The notes under the pieces are model-generated. The model was not told the origin of the DNA. It searched no databases and worked only from the letters and a program-made list of their open reading frames with translations. The position numbers and the translations under genes are program-made. Below are positions 16,633 through 25,393 of a stretch of DNA of 64,000 nucleotides, piece after piece; position 1 is the first letter of the stretch; each line of letters opens with the position of its first letter. The stretch spans positions 1 to 64,000 of the forward strand of contig NZ_FOPZ01000003.1 of assembly GCF_900113615.1 (NCBI RefSeq), given 5' to 3'. The stretch comes from Halorubrum aquaticum. GTDB lineage: Archaea > Halobacteriota > Halobacteria > Halobacteriales > Haloferacaceae.

Positions 16633-17281
16633 AACAGCTGTCGGCTACATCCGTCTCTCGCAAGACGGGAAGTCGCTGGAGCGCCAGCACCGTGACGTCA
16701 AGGAGTACGCTGACGCAGAAGACTTCGACCTCATGAAGGTGTATAACGAGGGCCGACACGCCTCTGGCTTCGACGAGGACCGTGCGGAGTACCAGTCGCT
16801 ACTGGAGCACGTCGGTGACGGCGACGTCGCCGCTGTCGTCGTGCCGAACCTCTCACGCCTCTCACGCGATCGGAAGGAACGTCTCCGGCTGCTTTTGGAC
16901 CTCGACGCCACCGACGTGGAGCTGCACTCGCACGAGCTCGGGCGCGCAGTCAATCTCGACGACGACTGGGAACTCGTGCAACAGTCGATCAAGGCGACGA
17001 CCGATGACGTCGAGAAACGAAAGGAGATAGAGCGCTCGAAGCGGGCAACGAAGGAGAGGATCGAGAACGGCTACGACCACGGTCGCCCGCCGATCGGCCT
17101 CCAGTTCGACGACACCGGTGAGTATTGGGTTCCTAGTGAACGGTTCGACGACGTCTTGGATGTCATCGCTCTCCGGAAAGACGGTGTCTCGTGGAGGAAG
17201 ATCGCTACTGAGACGGGTGTCGCCAAGGACACCGCTCGTCGTGTGTGGGACAGGAAGGAGCGCTATTTGGCGGAGAAATGA
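16625..17281 (+). CDS. serine recombinase (resolvase/invertase family)
   Basis: A 218-residue small serine recombinase. The start of the catalytic domain is VGYIRLSQDGKSLERQ, where the usual Ser follows YIR-L. VVVPNLSRLSRDRKE (about residues 78-92) carries the conserved SRLSR motif. The C-terminal helix-turn-helix is VSWRKIATETGVAKDTARRVW. The length fits a resolvase rather than a large integrase. It is paired with an AbrB-like gene and has no TnpB, so it is not a complete IS607 element. Confidence 0.85.
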   Translation: MSETAVGYIRLSQDGKSLERQHRDVKEYADAEDFDLMKVYNEGRHASGFDEDRAEYQSLLEHVGDGDVAAVVVPNLSRLSRDRKERLRLLLDLDATDVELHSHELGRAVNLDDDWELVQQSIKATTDDVEKRKEIERSKRATKERIENGYDHGRPPIGLQFDDTGEYWVPSERFDDVLDVIALRKDGVSWRKIATETGVAKDTARRVWDRKERYLAEK

Positions 17282-17488
17282 TGGCACCCAGATCTTAGTC
17301 ACCGCTCTCACTACTCATAATATTCATCTTGTACGGTTGCCATTAGTTGGTGTCTCTGTGCTTGAGAGTCGTGTGAGAGCTAGTATGTGGTCTCTGGCGA
17401 GGGGGGCTGCCTCCACAGGATGTATTCAGTCCATTATTCGAGGACTTCTGAAAACAATTGACCGATGGGGGGAAATTGTAGGGCTGGT

Positions 17489-18241
17489 TTACGCGTTCCA
17501 TTCTGAGTTATGGTCAGGCCACGCGTGGCCCGGTTGTTGCGTGTCACTTACGTTTCGATACTGGAACTCCGCTTGTCGAAGGTCTTGGCGCTCCAGATCC
17601 TTTTGGAAGAACTCGGCCGCACTCAGCTTCTCCTTGATACTCCTCGATAGCCGTCGCATCGTTCGCTTATCCAGATTAACTGACTCAGCGAGACGTTTGA
17701 AATCTCCAGTCTCCGAAATTCGCGTACCATCCTCGTCCCGCAAGTGTGCGAAGCGATTGTAGTTGACGACGACCCGAATGACTGTTAACGCTACTTTTTC
17801 GATCCGTTTGTTCTGCCCGAAGTCGTCGAGATTCAACAATAGCATCGCCCGTACTGCCTCATCTCGCTGGAACTGAGTGACATCGAACCGTGAACAGTAC
17901 GCTTGCGTGATCCGCTTCTTATCAAGTCGAGCAAGTCGCGCACTCAGCGTCCCATCTGACGGATGCCGTCCCTCGTTATGTTTGGCGAGACGATCAGCTG
18001 GTGTTCGAAACCGAGAGAACTTGGAGTGGCGGTAACGCTCTGAAGCATCCCCAATAGAGGTCTCCCCGACAGGTTCGTACCCGACGGCGTATGATTCAAC
18101 ATCGACTCCCCATGCCGGCGGCAGATCTCCGTCCCCTTCGCCCTCGTGTATGGGGCCTGCCCGATAATCTAACCGGGCACCAGTAGTGATATCCCGGATA
18201 GTATCGTCAATAGTGGCAGTCTCCCATACCGATTGGCTCAT
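17489..18241 (-). CDS. haloarchaeal hypothetical protein, possible cyclin-like or RNA polymerase epsilon-like
   Basis: A 250-residue protein. The first 110 residues are variable and acidic. Residues 110-230 are helical: ITQAYCSRFDVTQFQRDEAVRA, KVALTVIRVVVNYNR, then DFKRLAESVNLDKRTMRRLSR, which resembles a helix-turn-helix. The pattern recalls cyclin-like (TFB-type) or haloarchaeal RNA polymerase epsilon proteins, but I cannot confirm either. It lies alone downstream of the serine recombinase and converges on it. Confidence 0.5.
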   Translation of the reverse strand: MSQSVWETATIDDTIRDITTGARLDYRAGPIHEGEGDGDLPPAWGVDVESYAVGYEPVGETSIGDASERYRHSKFSRFRTPADRLAKHNEGRHPSDGTLSARLARLDKKRITQAYCSRFDVTQFQRDEAVRAMLLLNLDDFGQNKRIEKVALTVIRVVVNYNRFAHLRDEDGTRISETGDFKRLAESVNLDKRTMRRLSRSIKEKLSAAEFFQKDLERQDLRQAEFQYRNVSDTQQPGHAWPDHNSEWNA

Positions 18242-18352
18242 CTATTAACCCTGTACAGGACGCATTCTTTAATGCAGCGCTGCTGAACAGTCAGGAAAAC
18301 AATAGGATCCAAAATAAAAATGGAGGTGCTTGCTTAATTTTGGTTTAAATAT

Positions 18353-18530
18353 GGTCCTGCGACAATACTGTTATTGAGGGGTTCCCGGCTGAGGTGGCTC
18401 GAAGAGCCAGCGAGAGTATGCCGATTTCCCAGCCTCTATTCGAGGCTTTCCCCGACACCCTTTACCTGCCTTATGGCAGGTTCTGGCGATAGGTTCGACT
18501 TCGTCAGCTAAGGGTATTACTTGTGGCGCT
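18353..18530 (+). ncRNA. candidate structured RNA with three consecutive hairpins
   Basis: Three perfect stem-loops follow each other: TGGCTC/GAGCCA (18395-18409), AGCCTC/GAGGCT with a five-base loop (18431-18447), and ACCTGCC/GGCAGGT with a TTAT loop (18464-18481). CTGGCGA and TCGTCAG near 18483-18510 may form a fourth, imperfect stem. The stretch lies in a 590-base gap (18242-18831) with no convincing gene. It could be a guide RNA of a lost mobile element, a leader, or an unrelated RNA. Strand is unknown; plus is given because the next genes are on plus. Confidence 0.35.
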
Positions 18531-18831
18531 CGCCCGCGAAGGATTAGACACGAAGGGGCTTCGGGCCCTTTGACCCTACGTCGAGCGGTGTCAGGAGATG
18601 ACTCCGTGGATTGCGAAGGGTATTCAATGTTCTAAGCAGCAGCCTTGCTTCAGTTACCATTCTGCCAAAGTGAACTTGAGCCCAAAGCATCGTCACTGAG
18701 CGTAGCGCGTAGCTTGCCGGTCCGAGATTCCCCTCACCCAACGGCACGATAGCAATTCTCAGAGACCGTTCGTCCGACTGAGCACACTTCGGTAGGGCCA
18801 GCTCCGTCCTGCCGACCAGAGGATTCTACCC

Positions 18832-19224
18832 ATGAACACGAAAACCACTAGCGACCAGCATCAGCGTCCAGTTGTGTCGTCCCACGCAGCAGACGAGTAC
18901 GACAACCGATTCGACAACGGAGACATCCCCCTCGCAACAGCGTGGGAACGCGGTGTACGAGTCGAAGCACCGGACAAAGACTACCACGAGGCTCGGCTCC
19001 ATCCGCTGATGGACCTCCTGATGACCTGCAAGAACGGAGTCATCACAACCGTGATGTACGCCAGCAAAACACGGGTTCGAGCACCCGGCAAAGTCCGGTG
19101 TCAGGGGTGTGGTCATCCCCATGAACCGCTCCGAACAAACGAAACCTGCCTGTGGTGTGGTTCGACCGCCGAGGCTGGCCGGAGCACCGGAGCGATCAGC
19201 ATCACTCGAAAGGGAGGTAACTAA
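18832..19224 (+). CDS. zinc-finger protein of plasmid/virus type
   Basis: A 130-residue protein with a C-terminal zinc knuckle made of CQGCG and CLWCG, 16 residues apart (about residues 87-110). The preceding segment, NGVITTVMYASKTRVRAPGKVRC, resembles strands leading into a DNA-binding ribbon. It is followed at once by a second small gene with a strong GGAGGT ribosome site, so the two form an operon. Similar small zinc proteins are common in haloarchaeal plasmids and proviruses; the exact function is unknown. Confidence 0.6.
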   Translation: MNTKTTSDQHQRPVVSSHAADEYDNRFDNGDIPLATAWERGVRVEAPDKDYHEARLHPLMDLLMTCKNGVITTVMYASKTRVRAPGKVRCQGCGHPHEPLRTNETCLWCGSTAEAGRSTGAISITRKGGN

Positions 19225-19225
19225 G

Positions 19226-19540
19226 ATGGCACAAAAGCAGGGACTCGCTGATCTCACAGATCTGTCCGGGTCAGGCGACAATGTCCTGGTCAAAGCTCAG
19301 GTCACATGTGAGCAAGACCTGAACAGCCATCGCCCCTACCAGAAGGGACTCCTCTGGGACAAGTCGATGAACTACGGAGACATCCGGGCCTTCGTTGTCT
19401 ACGACCCCGACGTTCGACTTGAACCTGGAAAGGTCTACATGTTGAACGGCAAAGACCACTACTACGACCCCCGGGACGAAGTCCAGCTTATGCTCCACGA
19501 TGGAGCCTACGTGAAGGAGCTCTACGACACCAATTCGTGA
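19226..19540 (+). CDS. small beta-rich protein, possible OB-fold
   Basis: A 104-residue protein from the ATG at 19226, with a clear AGGGAGGT ribosome site eight bases upstream. The strand pattern (NVLVKAQVTCEQDL, IRAFVVYDP, LEPGKVYMLNGKDHYY, DEVQLMLHD) and the KVYMLNG turn recall OB-folds of RPA-like single-strand binders. It has no catalytic motif. With the zinc-finger protein upstream, a role in plasmid replication or repair is plausible but inferred. Confidence 0.55.
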   Translation: MAQKQGLADLTDLSGSGDNVLVKAQVTCEQDLNSHRPYQKGLLWDKSMNYGDIRAFVVYDPDVRLEPGKVYMLNGKDHYYDPRDEVQLMLHDGAYVKELYDTNS

Positions 19541-19554
19541 GCTCCCGGCCTCTA

Positions 19555-19560
19555 TTTTTT
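19555..19560 (+). terminator. T-tract terminator
   Basis: A TTTTTT run lies 15 bases after the stop codon of the gene ending at 19540, as expected for intrinsic archaeal termination. Confidence 0.4.
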
Positions 19561-19679
19561 ACCCACCTCTGGTGTGCTCAGTCGTCGATTGGGTTTGGTA
19601 GTTCCATTATCACCCTACGTTGAGAATTTGATTACGGGCTCTCTGGGTTTATGTGGTGACTCTCCAATACAAATAATAG

Positions 19680-20609
19680 ATGCCAGGATTCCACAAGCAC
19701 AAGGGCGCAGGCTCGTATTATTTTGTCCCAAAGCGACACGGGGACTTCCACACCTACCAACTGGAACCCGAGGCACGAGACATGGTTCTTGCGACCGGGA
19801 ACGAAGACGGAGATATCGTCTCCTGGGATATATTCTATACGTTGAATGACCTCGGCCTACTCTACTTTAAGAACAGTAATGCTGACCCTCGGGACACAGC
19901 TCCAGACCCATCGGCTGTCGATTTCGATATAGTGAGTGAACTTTCAGTTGAGAAGCGATGTTTGTTCGTAGAACGCGTACTGGCTCATTACGAGCTTCAC
20001 GAAGTGGATTCCAACGCATTCCATCGAGTCGTCGTTTCCCTCAGTGAGGCATCTTCCAACCAACTGGATTCCGTCCTTGACAAAATCTTCGATCACACCC
20101 CTGCTTCCGCCGAATGTATTGCTCCGCTGATGTTTATGTTTGAAGAAGGTCTGCCCGATGAGTTTGATTCGATTGCATTAGCGGTCGTTCTTCACTACGC
20201 GTACGTTGTTGTACGCCAAGACGATAATACACCAACTATCGTCGATCTCTACGACGGTGAATCTCTCTGTGAGACTGAAAACTACATCTATTACCTCGTT
20301 GATGCTGATTTCTGGGATGCTGAAGACGACGCTCAACACCTCGAAATCACACTCCCGGAGACCTATCAAGAAGGGTTCAAAGTCAGTGAGGTAGATGAAG
20401 ATGTTTTCTTGTCTCTTTGTGAGAGCGTGCTTTCAGCCTCACTACGTGTAGTTCTGAACGAAAAAGAGTCTCGTATCGGTCGAACTGTCATTAAAGGATT
20501 ATCTGAGGTTGACGATACGTCTGTCTTCGCCGCACCCAAGGAGAGTATTATCGACACTGATGTAGATCTTCTTTCGGAGATTGTGGCTTCATTCGATAAG
20601 TCGATATGA
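19680..20609 (+). CDS. acidic hypothetical protein
   Basis: A 309-residue, very acidic soluble protein, without membrane segments or motifs that I recognise. The N-terminus (YYFVPKRHGDFHTYQLEPEAR) and the dense helical middle suggest a globular fold. The start ATG at 19680 follows AAATAATAG, so a leaderless or short-leader transcript is possible. It is AT-richer than core genes and sits among mobile-element genes. Confidence 0.55.
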   Translation: MPGFHKHKGAGSYYFVPKRHGDFHTYQLEPEARDMVLATGNEDGDIVSWDIFYTLNDLGLLYFKNSNADPRDTAPDPSAVDFDIVSELSVEKRCLFVERVLAHYELHEVDSNAFHRVVVSLSEASSNQLDSVLDKIFDHTPASAECIAPLMFMFEEGLPDEFDSIALAVVLHYAYVVVRQDDNTPTIVDLYDGESLCETENYIYYLVDADFWDAEDDAQHLEITLPETYQEGFKVSEVDEDVFLSLCESVLSASLRVVLNEKESRIGRTVIKGLSEVDDTSVFAAPKESIIDTDVDLLSEIVASFDKSI

Positions 20610-20877
20610 ATGTGCTTCGGGATCATCCTCTATCCATACCCCTGGTCTACCCCAAGAACATCCTGAATACTGTTATTGACTCATACACCAACCCCGGATC
20701 TTATGGCAATTGGTGAAGTTTGGAGTCTACTTATGCTGTTCAGACATCAGAAGCCGGGTATTTAACAGCGAGTACTTCACATACGACTGGTTCAACTGGG
20801 ATACTACGCCTGACGTATCGGAACACAACGAGTAACTCCGACGAAAAATGATGTATTAGTATCTAAAAAATTAGATA

Positions 20878-21012
20878 ATGAAACGCCCGGACATCGGTGA
20901 TACGTTCACGAACGGGATCGATAACATCACCGACGACAGGACCGGACAAATCAAAGACCACTCGGTCTATCTATCGGATCGTCGTGGATCGGCCGCGGTA
21001 GTTGAACTGTAA
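20878..21012 (+). CDS. 44-residue TRAM/OB-like small protein
   Basis: The sequence from the ATG at 20878 translates to MKRPDIGDTFTNGIDNITDD and continues to a TAA at 21010-21012. The GDTF...ITDDRTGQI pattern is like the short TRAM-domain proteins of haloarchaea (GDTFxxxVxxITDxGxGxI), in which the second half is normally longer. AT-rich sequence (TCTAAAAAATTAGATA) lies just upstream. It is either a very small TRAM-like protein or a shortened copy. Confidence 0.45.
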   Translation: MKRPDIGDTFTNGIDNITDDRTGQIKDHSVYLSDRRGSAAVVEL

Positions 21013-21050
21013 ACCGTTATTTACCAGTGTGAGCTCATTATGGTACTCTG

Positions 21051-21986
21051 ATGCCGGTCACAGATATCACGATCCCCGATTCGCTGCAGACGGAAGTTGA
21101 GGAGTTCGCGTCACGCTATTATTCAATGGTCAAAGAGACGTACGAGTCGCGTGATTCGAGTATGGGGTGGCTTCATCCTGTGATTACGTGGACAGAAGAA
21201 ACGGCTGAAGAGCACGGATGGGAGTATCTCGATAATGGCGGGGCGCGACTAGTGATCAAGATTCCTCCGACGGCCTGTGCGCCATATGATGGAGCACCAT
21301 TGGTGCTCAAACTCCCGATTTACCGAGATGATCCACGAGACGGTAGGTACCAGAACGCGTGTGAGGTGAATCTGTGGGCTGAGGCATCGAATGAGCTACG
21401 GCCGTATTTACTGCCAGTACTCGCGTCCGGCCAGCTGTATCGGTGGTTACTGATGCCTTGTGCTGATACTGAGAGCGTAGATCGGGACTTGATTTCCCAG
21501 CGGTCGCAGGAACTGGTACACGAGCAGGATATTCTGTCTAATGAGGTGGTAGCGGCCCAGAACTGGGGGGTCTGGGAAGGGGAACCTCGGTTGATCGATT
21601 ATGGGCACGAAATCTCACAGTTTGTGTTGGATGATGTGGACCAGGTGGCTGTAGAGGAGTATGCGCCGGAGATTCCGGCATCGTACGATGACTTGGATAC
21701 CGGCGATGACGATGATGTTGATAACGAGGTAGACAGAGAAGAGGCGCAGGACGAGACGGTGGATGGACCGGATGCTGAGCAGGTGGTCCTAGATGGGAAT
21801 GGCCTGCTGCCAACGGAGAAAAACGAGATCCGGGGGCAAGTAGCCGATCAGGGTGCGGTTGCGGGTGAGGCAGTGGAGGTAGATGTTGGTGAAATTATGG
21901 TTGTGGAAACGACGCCTTCAACGGGGTCTGCCTTTAGCGTTGATGAGACACTTATTACGGATGAGACGCGAATTCGGTTTGATTGA
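21051..21986 (+). CDS. degenerate protein-kinase-fold protein with acidic tail
   Basis: A 311-residue protein. Residues 60-190 keep the landmarks of a kinase fold: ARLVIKIP and VLKLP (K87 as possible beta-3 Lys), E105 in the following helix, hinge-like YRWLLMPCADT (130-140), N171 in QNWGVW, and D183 in LIDYGH, the DFG equivalent. The usual glycine loop and HRD motif are not evident. Residues 205-250 are an acidic linker, then a small strand-rich end. It may be an ATP-binding or pseudokinase protein of plasmid or virus origin; activity is uncertain. Confidence 0.55.
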   Translation: MPVTDITIPDSLQTEVEEFASRYYSMVKETYESRDSSMGWLHPVITWTEETAEEHGWEYLDNGGARLVIKIPPTACAPYDGAPLVLKLPIYRDDPRDGRYQNACEVNLWAEASNELRPYLLPVLASGQLYRWLLMPCADTESVDRDLISQRSQELVHEQDILSNEVVAAQNWGVWEGEPRLIDYGHEISQFVLDDVDQVAVEEYAPEIPASYDDLDTGDDDDVDNEVDREEAQDETVDGPDAEQVVLDGNGLLPTEKNEIRGQVADQGAVAGEAVEVDVGEIMVVETTPSTGSAFSVDETLITDETRIRFD

Positions 21987-22039
21987 CGACAGTTCGTGGC
22001 ATTTGAGCTGTCGTTCTTGAATTTGCTAAAGGTGTCACC

Positions 22040-22378
22040 ATGCGCTTGGGGGGTCAGGATTATCTCGATCTTCTATGTCGCTCCCGATATCCCAAGTGTT
22101 GTCACCTGACGGCCCAATGCGAGGGTAGCTGCTATATTCACCGGGAAGTTGACGTTCATTTCCATCACGTAGAGTCGAAGTTCGCGCTCCTGCAACTCGA
22201 TAATATCACGCCGGGAACAGACAACCTCTCCTATGTGCCGATCGGACGGATGCACGGAGATAGTCGTCTGGTACTACCGTTCTTTCCCTATGGATACGAT
22301 GGAAGTGGCTTTAGCTTCCTGATTGGGGCCCTCGTGGCACTTCTGGTCGTGATTGTCTTGGGGGTGGCAATACCGTGA
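22040..22378 (+). CDS. small protein with C-terminal membrane helix
   Basis: A 112-residue protein with Cys/His-rich sequence near the N-terminus (CRSRYPKCCHL, CEGSCYIH), which could hold a metal, and a single membrane helix at the end (FLIGALVALLVVIVLGVAI). No family is recognised. The ATG at 22040 follows a weak GGTG site. Confidence is limited because codon use is less typical than for its neighbours. Confidence 0.4.
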   Translation: MRLGGQDYLDLLCRSRYPKCCHLTAQCEGSCYIHREVDVHFHHVESKFALLQLDNITPGTDNLSYVPIGRMHGDSRLVLPFFPYGYDGSGFSFLIGALVALLVVIVLGVAIP

Positions 22379-22466
22379 TGTCCTTGTTAGAGAATTTGCC
22401 CCCGTGATCTTCTCTGCGGAGCCTTGGATTCAATAGCGAGGCGGGTTGAGCGTTATATGATCAACT

Positions 22467-23381
22467 ATGGGAGAGTCTTCCTCAGCGACCGAGATCTTCC
22501 GATTGCTTTCCGACGAAACCCGGGTCGATATTCTGTGTGCGATCGCCGTCGCGCAGTCTGAACTCGAACAGGCTGGGTCAGGACCAGCTGAACTCGCATT
22601 CTCCGACATCTACGACCATGTAGACGTAGAAAATACATCGAAGTTGTCGTACCATCTCGGAGAACTCACAGGAACCTATCTTCGGAAGAGTGATGAGGGA
22701 TATTCGCTCTCGCATGCGGGGGAACGTATCGTCCGATTCATCCTGTCGGGTAATTACGAGCAGCCCGAGTCGTTCGGGCCGGAACCGGTCGATGGGATGT
22801 GCGTGTTCTGTGGCGAAGAAGCACTTGAAACACGTCTCTCGCATCAGTTTTTCCGTATTGATTGTGCGGCGTGTGACCAACAGGTTGCAGGGCAGCCAAT
22901 TACGCCGGCACAGGTTCGGGACCGAACGGCCGAGGCGCTCATCCGAAGTGTAAAATTACAGGGTGCGGAGGATTACAGGCAGGTGCGACGGGGACTGTGT
23001 CCTGAGTGTGGGGCGCAACTCTCAGCTGAAGTACTGGGGCTGCCAGAGAGTCCATTACCGGATGCTGATTCGTTTCTCGTGACGAGTCAGTGTGATGCGT
23101 GTCTACGGACGTACAACAGCCCGCTGACTTACAGCGTCGCTTACCATCCGGCGTCTATCGCGTTTTACTGGGACCACGGGATTGACGTGACGACGAAAGG
23201 TATCTGGGAGTTTCACGAGTACGTTTACGATGGACGGTGGGCGTCTGAGCAAGTGGCGTCTGATCCTGACGAGTACGAAGCTCTGATGCAACACGGTGAG
23301 GACACTCTTCGACTTCGGCTTGATTCGAGCGCGACCGTCACGGCGACTGAGCGCGTGCGACGTGAGAGCCGCGAGTTTTAG
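22467..23381 (+). CDS. ArsR-type winged-helix regulator with zinc ribbons (DUF7351-like)
   Basis: A 304-residue regulator. The N-terminal winged helix (FRLLSDETRVDILCAIA, then LSYHLGELTGTYLRKSDEGYSL) is of ArsR type. A Cys-rich region follows: CVFCG near 112, CAACD near 132, CPECG near 175 and CDACL near 208, enough for two zinc ribbons. This combination is typical of the haloarchaeal DUF7351 family, transcription factors of unknown ligand. It probably regulates the following methyltransferase and protease genes. Confidence 0.75.
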   Translation: MGESSSATEIFRLLSDETRVDILCAIAVAQSELEQAGSGPAELAFSDIYDHVDVENTSKLSYHLGELTGTYLRKSDEGYSLSHAGERIVRFILSGNYEQPESFGPEPVDGMCVFCGEEALETRLSHQFFRIDCAACDQQVAGQPITPAQVRDRTAEALIRSVKLQGAEDYRQVRRGLCPECGAQLSAEVLGLPESPLPDADSFLVTSQCDACLRTYNSPLTYSVAYHPASIAFYWDHGIDVTTKGIWEFHEYVYDGRWASEQVASDPDEYEALMQHGEDTLRLRLDSSATVTATERVRRESREF

Positions 23382-23588
23382 CGAACCTAACAGAATTTTT
23401 ACGAAAGCGGCGTTGAGAGATGCGTCCTGTTGACCATCGATTTCCCTAACCGGCGGTGATAATCGCCTGTACGTCGGGTAATTCGCTCAACCGATATTTT
23501 GAAACGAACGCGATAAATTATCAAATATACGATAGTTTTATTGGTGCTGGAGGTACGACTCTCACTTGCAGTCAACGGACACCGACCC

Positions 23589-24290
23589 ATGCAATCAAAC
23601 ACCCCCGCTGACACGCCAGACCAGCAGCACCGTCCGCAAAGTCCCAGTGACGACCAAAAGCAGTCAGACCAATCACGTTCGATGTCAGCCGACGATATCG
23701 CCGACGCGTACGCAGACGTAGCTGACAAACTCGCCCGATGGCGACACCTCGACCGTCTATTCGCCGGTCGATATCGCCGCCACCAGTTCGCGGATGCGGA
23801 CGGCCGTGTCCTCGACGTTGCCTGTGGCACCGGCCGGAACTTCCGATATCTCAGCAATGCGCGAGAAGTCGTCGGTATCGATATCAGCGCCGACATGCTC
23901 ACTCATGCCCGCGACGAACTCGACCGACTCGGACTAGACGGCAGCGTCCACCAGATGGACGCGCAGGCACTCGACTTCGCCGACGACAGCTTCGACACCG
24001 TCATCTCGTCGTTCTCCACGTGCACGTTCCCCGACCCGGTCGCAGCGCTCCACGAGATGGAGCGCGTCTGTGACCCTGACGGCGAGATACTGTTGCTCGA
24101 ACACCGTCGCAGCGACGCCGCACCGCTCGCCTGGCTCCAGGACTGGCGCGCCGAGTCCCACTACGAGAAGAACGGCTGTCGATTGAACCACGAACCCGTG
24201 GCGACCGTCCAGCGCGCAGGATTCTCGGTCGAAAACGTCTCCCCGGCGTTCTTCAGCCTCATCTCTACCATCGACGCCACTCCGAGGTGA
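23589..24290 (+). CDS. class I SAM-dependent methyltransferase
   Basis: A 233-residue methyltransferase taken from the ATG at 23589. The glycine motif VLDVACGTGRN (about residues 77-87), VVGIDISADML (motif II acidic Asp), MDAQALDF and FDTVISSF are all present. The pattern is closest to UbiE/type-11 methyltransferases acting on small lipophilic molecules. The substrate is unknown. It heads a run of membrane and exported proteins, so a lipid or quinone target is a reasonable guess. Confidence 0.8.
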   Translation: MQSNTPADTPDQQHRPQSPSDDQKQSDQSRSMSADDIADAYADVADKLARWRHLDRLFAGRYRRHQFADADGRVLDVACGTGRNFRYLSNAREVVGIDISADMLTHARDELDRLGLDGSVHQMDAQALDFADDSFDTVISSFSTCTFPDPVAALHEMERVCDPDGEILLLEHRRSDAAPLAWLQDWRAESHYEKNGCRLNHEPVATVQRAGFSVENVSPAFFSLISTIDATPR

Positions 24291-24298
24291 CCATCCAA

Positions 24299-24451
24299 TG
24301 AACACTCATACTACCCGCACTTCCACGCCTCGACACAACACCAACCACTCCACTACTAAGGTTCCCGGCCGACCGATGCGACAGCAGCACAGCACGCATA
24401 CGGCCCCGACCCCGAGTTCGGCCGACACGCCGGAGGTGCCGTATGTCTAAC
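24299..24451 (+). CDS. 50-residue Thr/His-rich small ORF
   Basis: The ATG at 24299 opens a frame of 50 codons, rich in Thr, His, Pro and Arg, ending in TAA that overlaps the next start (ATGTCTAA at 24443-24451). The overlap favours a translated leader or coupling peptide. The composition is not typical of a haloarchaeal protein, and it has no fold I can name. Confidence 0.3.
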
Positions 24452-25393
24452 GTCCGAGCTCGTCTTCACTCCATCGTCTGGGGTCAGGAAACTGGCCGCG
24501 TCCGCGCCGTCTGGCGCGTCCTCGTCCCGGTACTCGTTGGCTTCCTCGCGTTACGACTCGCAGGTGCAGCCGCGCTCGGATTCGACCTGAATCGCGGTGA
24601 AATGATGCTGACCGCCTTCGCCGGAACCACCCTCGTCATGCTGGCTGTGCTCAGCGTCTCGGCCCGGTATCTCGACCGCCGTCCAGTCAGAGAGTACGGG
24701 TACACCCTGTCCCGTAACTGGTGGCTCGACCTCGTCGTCGGCATCGGACTCGGGAGTCTCGTCGTTGGCATGACGTTCGTTATCGCGCGCTACACCGGGT
24801 CGCTACGAGTGACCAGCAACACAGTCCTCCCAGATGCCACCACCCTTGGCTGGCTCATCGCGTTCTTCGCTGGGTTCGTCGGTGTCGCCTTCTACGAGGA
24901 GTTCATCTACCGCGGCTCGTTCATCACGAACACGGTCAAGGGACTCACCGCTCGCGGTGTCACTCGGCCTGTCGCAACTGCTGTTGCGTTGCTCGCAAGC
25001 ACGGCCGCCTTCGCACTCATCCACCTGCCGGGTGCGATCATCGCAGACGCCAACGTCGTGCTCGTTGCCGTGAAGACCGGGTTACTCGGCGGCTTGTTCG
25101 GCGTCGCGTACCTGCGCACCGGCGAACTCGCACTCCCAATGGGCCTGCACCTCGGTGTGAACTATGCGTTGATGCACGTCTTCGGCATCGGTGCCGCAGA
25201 AACGCCCGGCATCCCGACGCTACTCACGGTCGAACACACCGCAACCGGCCTGTGGAGTCCGGGTCGCGGCCTCCCGCTGTTCGCAGCGATCCTCATCGGG
25301 TACGGCCTCGTCATCGCGTGGACACGATGGCGACACGACACCAGTACCGCCCAGCAACGCACACCCCTCACCCACACCCGTTCCGACTCATGA
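24443..25393 (+). CDS. CPBP-family intramembrane metalloprotease
   Basis: A 316-residue membrane protein with about eight helices and the CPBP (CAAX/Abi) motifs: YEEFIYRG (EExxxR) near 155, FALIHLPG (FxxxH) near 192, and MGLHLGVNY (HxxxN) near 238. These residues bind zinc in the membrane and cleave peptides there. In archaea the substrate is not known; bacterial relatives process prenylated or bacteriocin-type peptides. It lies between a methyltransferase and an exported serine hydrolase, overlapping the latter by four bases. Confidence 0.85.
   Translation: MSNVRARLHSIVWGQETGRVRAVWRVLVPVLVGFLALRLAGAAALGFDLNRGEMMLTAFAGTTLVMLAVLSVSARYLDRRPVREYGYTLSRNWWLDLVVGIGLGSLVVGMTFVIARYTGSLRVTSNTVLPDATTLGWLIAFFAGFVGVAFYEEFIYRGSFITNTVKGLTARGVTRPVATAVALLASTAAFALIHLPGAIIADANVVLVAVKTGLLGGLFGVAYLRTGELALPMGLHLGVNYALMHVFGIGAAETPGIPTLLTVEHTATGLWSPGRGLPLFAAILIGYGLVIAWTRWRHDTSTAQQRTPLTHTRSDS

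Noticed and set aside
16625-17281. Complete IS607 transposon
   Set aside because: A serine recombinase is present but there is no TnpB and no defined ends.
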